Shown: positions 61,715 to 64,000 of the stretch, piece by piece | How positions within the stretch are numbered: position 1 is the stretch's first letter | How the letters are laid out: each line of letters begins with the position of its first letter | NCBI GenBank assembly: GCA_025667525.1 | Contig: CM046881.1 | Location: 500,547,627-500,611,626, forward strand | Source of the DNA: Glebionis coronaria | Lineage: Eukaryota; Streptophyta; Magnoliopsida; Asterales; Asteraceae | Reading direction: 5' to 3' | DNA: 64,000 bases | Position numbers and translations under genes: made by a program | Notes under the pieces: generated by a model | Told to the model about the DNA's origin: nothing | Seen by the model: the letters and a program-made list of their open reading frames with translations, nothing else | The model's database searches: none

Positions 61715-62704
61715 TCAGATCTTCATGTAGCACAGTGGATACCTGAGACCCTTGAGATGCAATGAAATCACAAGCAGTGTCAAGGCTGAATGTTGTAGGC
61801 CTCTCTTCAACATTTGATGGTCCAGAACTTGCAGAAGGGGAATGTGTAGCAGGGGAAATTCAATCCCACTGCCTTTAGAGATTCCACTGCTATGAGATAT
61901 AAAGGCCATATTAGCAGGGGAATCAGCAGTTCCACTTGAATTAGTGGGGATGGTTCCTGATGACTTCATCTCATTGACCACCGGCTCAAAAACTTTCAGG
62001 TTATTGTAGATATCATCAATGTTCTTATCATCAATGTCATCTTTATTTTGCCAAATGGCTTTATAAACAAACCATTCTTTCTGAAGGCTGTTGAGGAATC
62101 TTGCATTCACCTGTTCTCTTGATACCTCTATGTCAAAGAATTCCAGTTGAGCAACCAGATCTTGAATCCTATTGTAGATGGAACCAATTGCTTCATCACC
62201 ATTTGCTTTGAAAGAAGTAAATTGGTCTATCATCTTATTCTTTTTCTTCTTCTTGGTGGCCTCATTCCCTCCAAATGTGTTACCAATTGCTTCCCAAAGT
62301 TCCTTAGCAGTCTTATACTTCCTGAACCTTAGCTGATGTCTATCAGGTAGAGCCAACAGCAAAGAACTGTGAGCTTTGACATCATGCCTTCTTGCCTGAA
62401 TCTCTTTGTCTGCAACAGCAATAGACTTAGTTTTATCACTTTTGGAGCTTTCACCAATTTCTGCCTTATCTTTGTTCTTATCTTCAACTGCTACTGTTTT
62501 GGGGAACTGATCACCCAGTTCTATGACCTCCCATAGAACATAGTGTTCCATCTTGAGGTATTGTTGAATCCTGAATTCCCACATTTCAAAGTTTTCAGGA
62601 TCCAGAATAGGAAGTTTGAGAGCATTGTTGTTTGAGGATGAATGAGAATCTGAAGACATGGTTGGTACTGGTGGTAATGAATGTTTTGTTCTTGGTTTAA
62701 ACAA
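61715..62704 (-). pseudogene. Copia-A gag
   Basis: 329-codon frame. PILDPENFEMWEFRIQQYLK, KAHSSLLLALPDRHQLRFRK, KELWEAIGNTFGGNEATKKK and VNARFLNSLQKEWFVYK mark the Copia gag (UBN2-like) domain. After GISKGSGIE the frame shifts; the true continuation to the zinc knuckle is in another frame. It begins 27 nt inside the LTR/primer-site region. Structural protein of the particle; non-functional here. Confidence 0.85.
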
Positions 62705-62717
62705 AGTTTCTCAACAA

Positions 62718-62729
62718 GCTCTAATACCA
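62718..62729 (-). promoter_or_regulatory. Copia-A primer-binding site
   Basis: Minus strand TGGTATTAGAGC, two bases inside the 5' LTR; matches the initiator tRNA-Met type site of Copia elements. Confidence 0.85.
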
Positions 62730-62731
62730 CT

Positions 62732-63272
62732 TGTTGATCCCAAACTCAGATCTTAAACCTTAGCTTGTTTAAGGGTTGTGATAGAGAGAATGAATTTAAT
62801 CTAACACTAGAGAAACTTTGCAATACACAAAGTAACTAAACAAGATGCGGAAAATAATGTTTAGCACAAGAACAAGAGTTTAAATCAAACGTTGAAATTT
62901 AATATATCAAAGATATACGAATACCCAATAATGGTATTAGGGTTCTACAACCTTAAAGCATGCAATGAAATGAACAGAAAGATATATATTTCATCAAACC
63001 TAATGAGTCATTTTATAGCACAAGGACACATGTACAAGATCGTTACTAACAAACTTGGAAACTATTCTGGAGTAGTAAGATAAACGCGCTTATATCTCTT
63101 CCAAGTTTACCTTTGTAGTAGGGCTATTGACTTCTAGCAGGGGGACCAATCCCCCTGCCTTTGTTATTCAGCAGGGGGAACTTACTCTAGCAGGGGAAAC
63201 TCTGACCAACCAGCAGGGGGAACTCTGACCAACCAGCAGGGGGAACTAATACTCATACATTTATTCCCAACA
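62732..63272 (-). repeat. Copia-A 5' LTR
   Basis: 541 bp. TATAAAA (minus, 63011-63017). The 24-bp excess over the 3' LTR is a tandem copy of the block agcagggggaactctgacca near 63211. The TATA-enclosing inverted repeat has two mismatches in this copy. Confidence 0.92.
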
Positions 63273-63277
63273 TAGAA

Positions 63278-64000
63278 GCAAATTCAGTTCAAACCTTTCT
63301 TGAAAAATAACAAAAATACATGACCATAAGACAATTGTATCTTATGATGGTTTCAAGTATTATCTGACTTCATGGAAAATTTATTTGCCACTGCCTAATT
63401 ATATATATACAAAATGAATACAATTATTTCTGTTATCTTGGTGATCATAATTTTTTTGATTTTCATATTATTTTTTATACATGAAATGTCTTCCTTAAAC
63501 ATGGCTTAGGTGGTGTTTGATACTCGAATTATATGTATTTGTTTTGAGTTTTGATAGAACATGGTGGATTTCAACGCATACTGTTCCAAAAAGGTACTAC
63601 CACGTTCCAACTTAAAACTGGTTCATGTATGGCATATAATGGATGACACATCGGCCTAAATTCATAATGAGCGTACATCCACGCCATCTGTTTTGCACAA
63701 CTAAGACACCATGTCACACATGTTACTCATTCAAAATACTTAAGTCTTGAAGATTTCAAAAAAGATTCAGAACATTGAGACAAATTGTAACTTTAGCTGT
63801 TAAACTTCTCCGAGACAAGTTGAGTGACATAAGTGAAAAAATACTATTGAAATTTGGTTAATGTTTAACAACATTTTCTCTATATATATCAGAAGCTATA
63901 TCTAACTTTTTACTCTGTTGATGATAAGATAGGGGGAATTCACATAGTTACTTATTCATGCAAGGTCATACAATTGACAGTTATTGAAAGAGTAAATAAC
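63278..64000. other. No gene recognised
   Basis: AT-rich flank beyond the Copia-A target duplication. No frame, repeat or RNA gene could be supported. Confidence 0.4.

Larger units (their letters stand above)
11085..63272 (-). mobile_element. Copia-A: outer Copia LTR retrotransposon, split by nested insertions
   Basis: Minus-strand element with LTRs at 62732-63272 (5') and 11085-11601 (3'), an initiator-Met-type primer site, a polypurine tract and a degenerate 5-bp target duplication (cagaa at 11080-11084, tagaa at 63273-63277). Its own sequence survives in four blocks totalling about 11.7 kb: 62731-60688, 58833-56179, 36308-32289 and 13499-11602. Reading order is gag, coiled-coil region, second zinc knuckle, protease, integrase, RT, RNase H, then an extra 3' ORF. 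That order, with an ORF 3' of RNase H, suits a Sirevirus-like Copia, though the LTRs are short for that group. LTRs differ at roughly 6 percent by eye, the oldest in the window. All frames are broken. Confidence 0.9.

Overview
This is plant nuclear DNA, almost all of it transposable elements. The retroelement proteins resemble, from memory, those that crowd Asteraceae genomes, especially Anthemideae such as Tanacetum, Artemisia and Chrysanthemum. That assignment rests on recall of protein style, not on a search. No intact host gene is visible. Host traces are an RRM fragment of a G3BP-like protein (about 480-640, minus), a BEACH-domain fragment (about 9003-9115, plus) and weakly gene-like relics around 3060-3700 and 9120-9960.

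Layout. 1-4290: intergenic DNA with a lone CACTA-type transposon end at 2421, a hairpin at 2949-3020 and degenerate repeats. 4293-8897: four terminal-inverted-repeat elements in a row (I 4446-4888, II 4995-5390, III 5417-7176, IV 7276-8679). Each is bounded by long (TA)n microsatellites, so the block alternates TA-element-TA. 8898-11084: degraded host-like sequence. 11085-63272: one very large nested retrotransposon complex. 63278-64000: nothing recognisable.

The nested complex. The outer element is a Copia retrotransposon on the minus strand (Copia-A, LTRs 11085-11601 and 62732-63272, target duplication cagaa/tagaa). Three later insertions split its body: (1) LARD-1, a non-autonomous LTR element at 13500-32283 (duplication CCAGA), which holds the Athila-type Gypsy element Athila-1 at 17436-28768 (duplication AGGAG, plus strand, one intact 1887-residue polyprotein); (2) Athila-2, a broken minus-strand Gypsy element at 36309-56173 (duplication GACTC), whose 3' LTR is split by LARD-2 at 37494-46203 (duplication AAAAG); (3) a solo Athila-like LTR at 58834-60682 (duplication CAGGG). 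By-eye LTR divergence agrees with the nesting order: Copia-A about 6 percent, Athila-2 about 2 percent, LARD-1, LARD-2 and Athila-1 all below 1 percent.

Possible new biology. (a) Athila-1, Athila-2, the solo LTR, LARD-1 and LARD-2 each carry a tandem array built on TTCCGNAT-like words, mostly in the sense orientation and always downstream of the TATA box, so in the transcribed leader or intron. (b) Several LTRs have an inverted repeat touching or enclosing the TATA box; arm sequences differ while pairing is kept. (c) Copia-A is sprinkled with the word AGCAGGGG in LTRs, non-coding DNA and reading frames. (d) Copia-A has a TATA box just upstream of its extra 3' ORF, and LARD-2 carries a gene-like cassette with a candidate 5' UTR and intron. 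(e) Athila-1 looks intact and young but has lysine where the integrase catalytic glutamate should be. (f) The TA-embedded elements form a serial insertion cluster.
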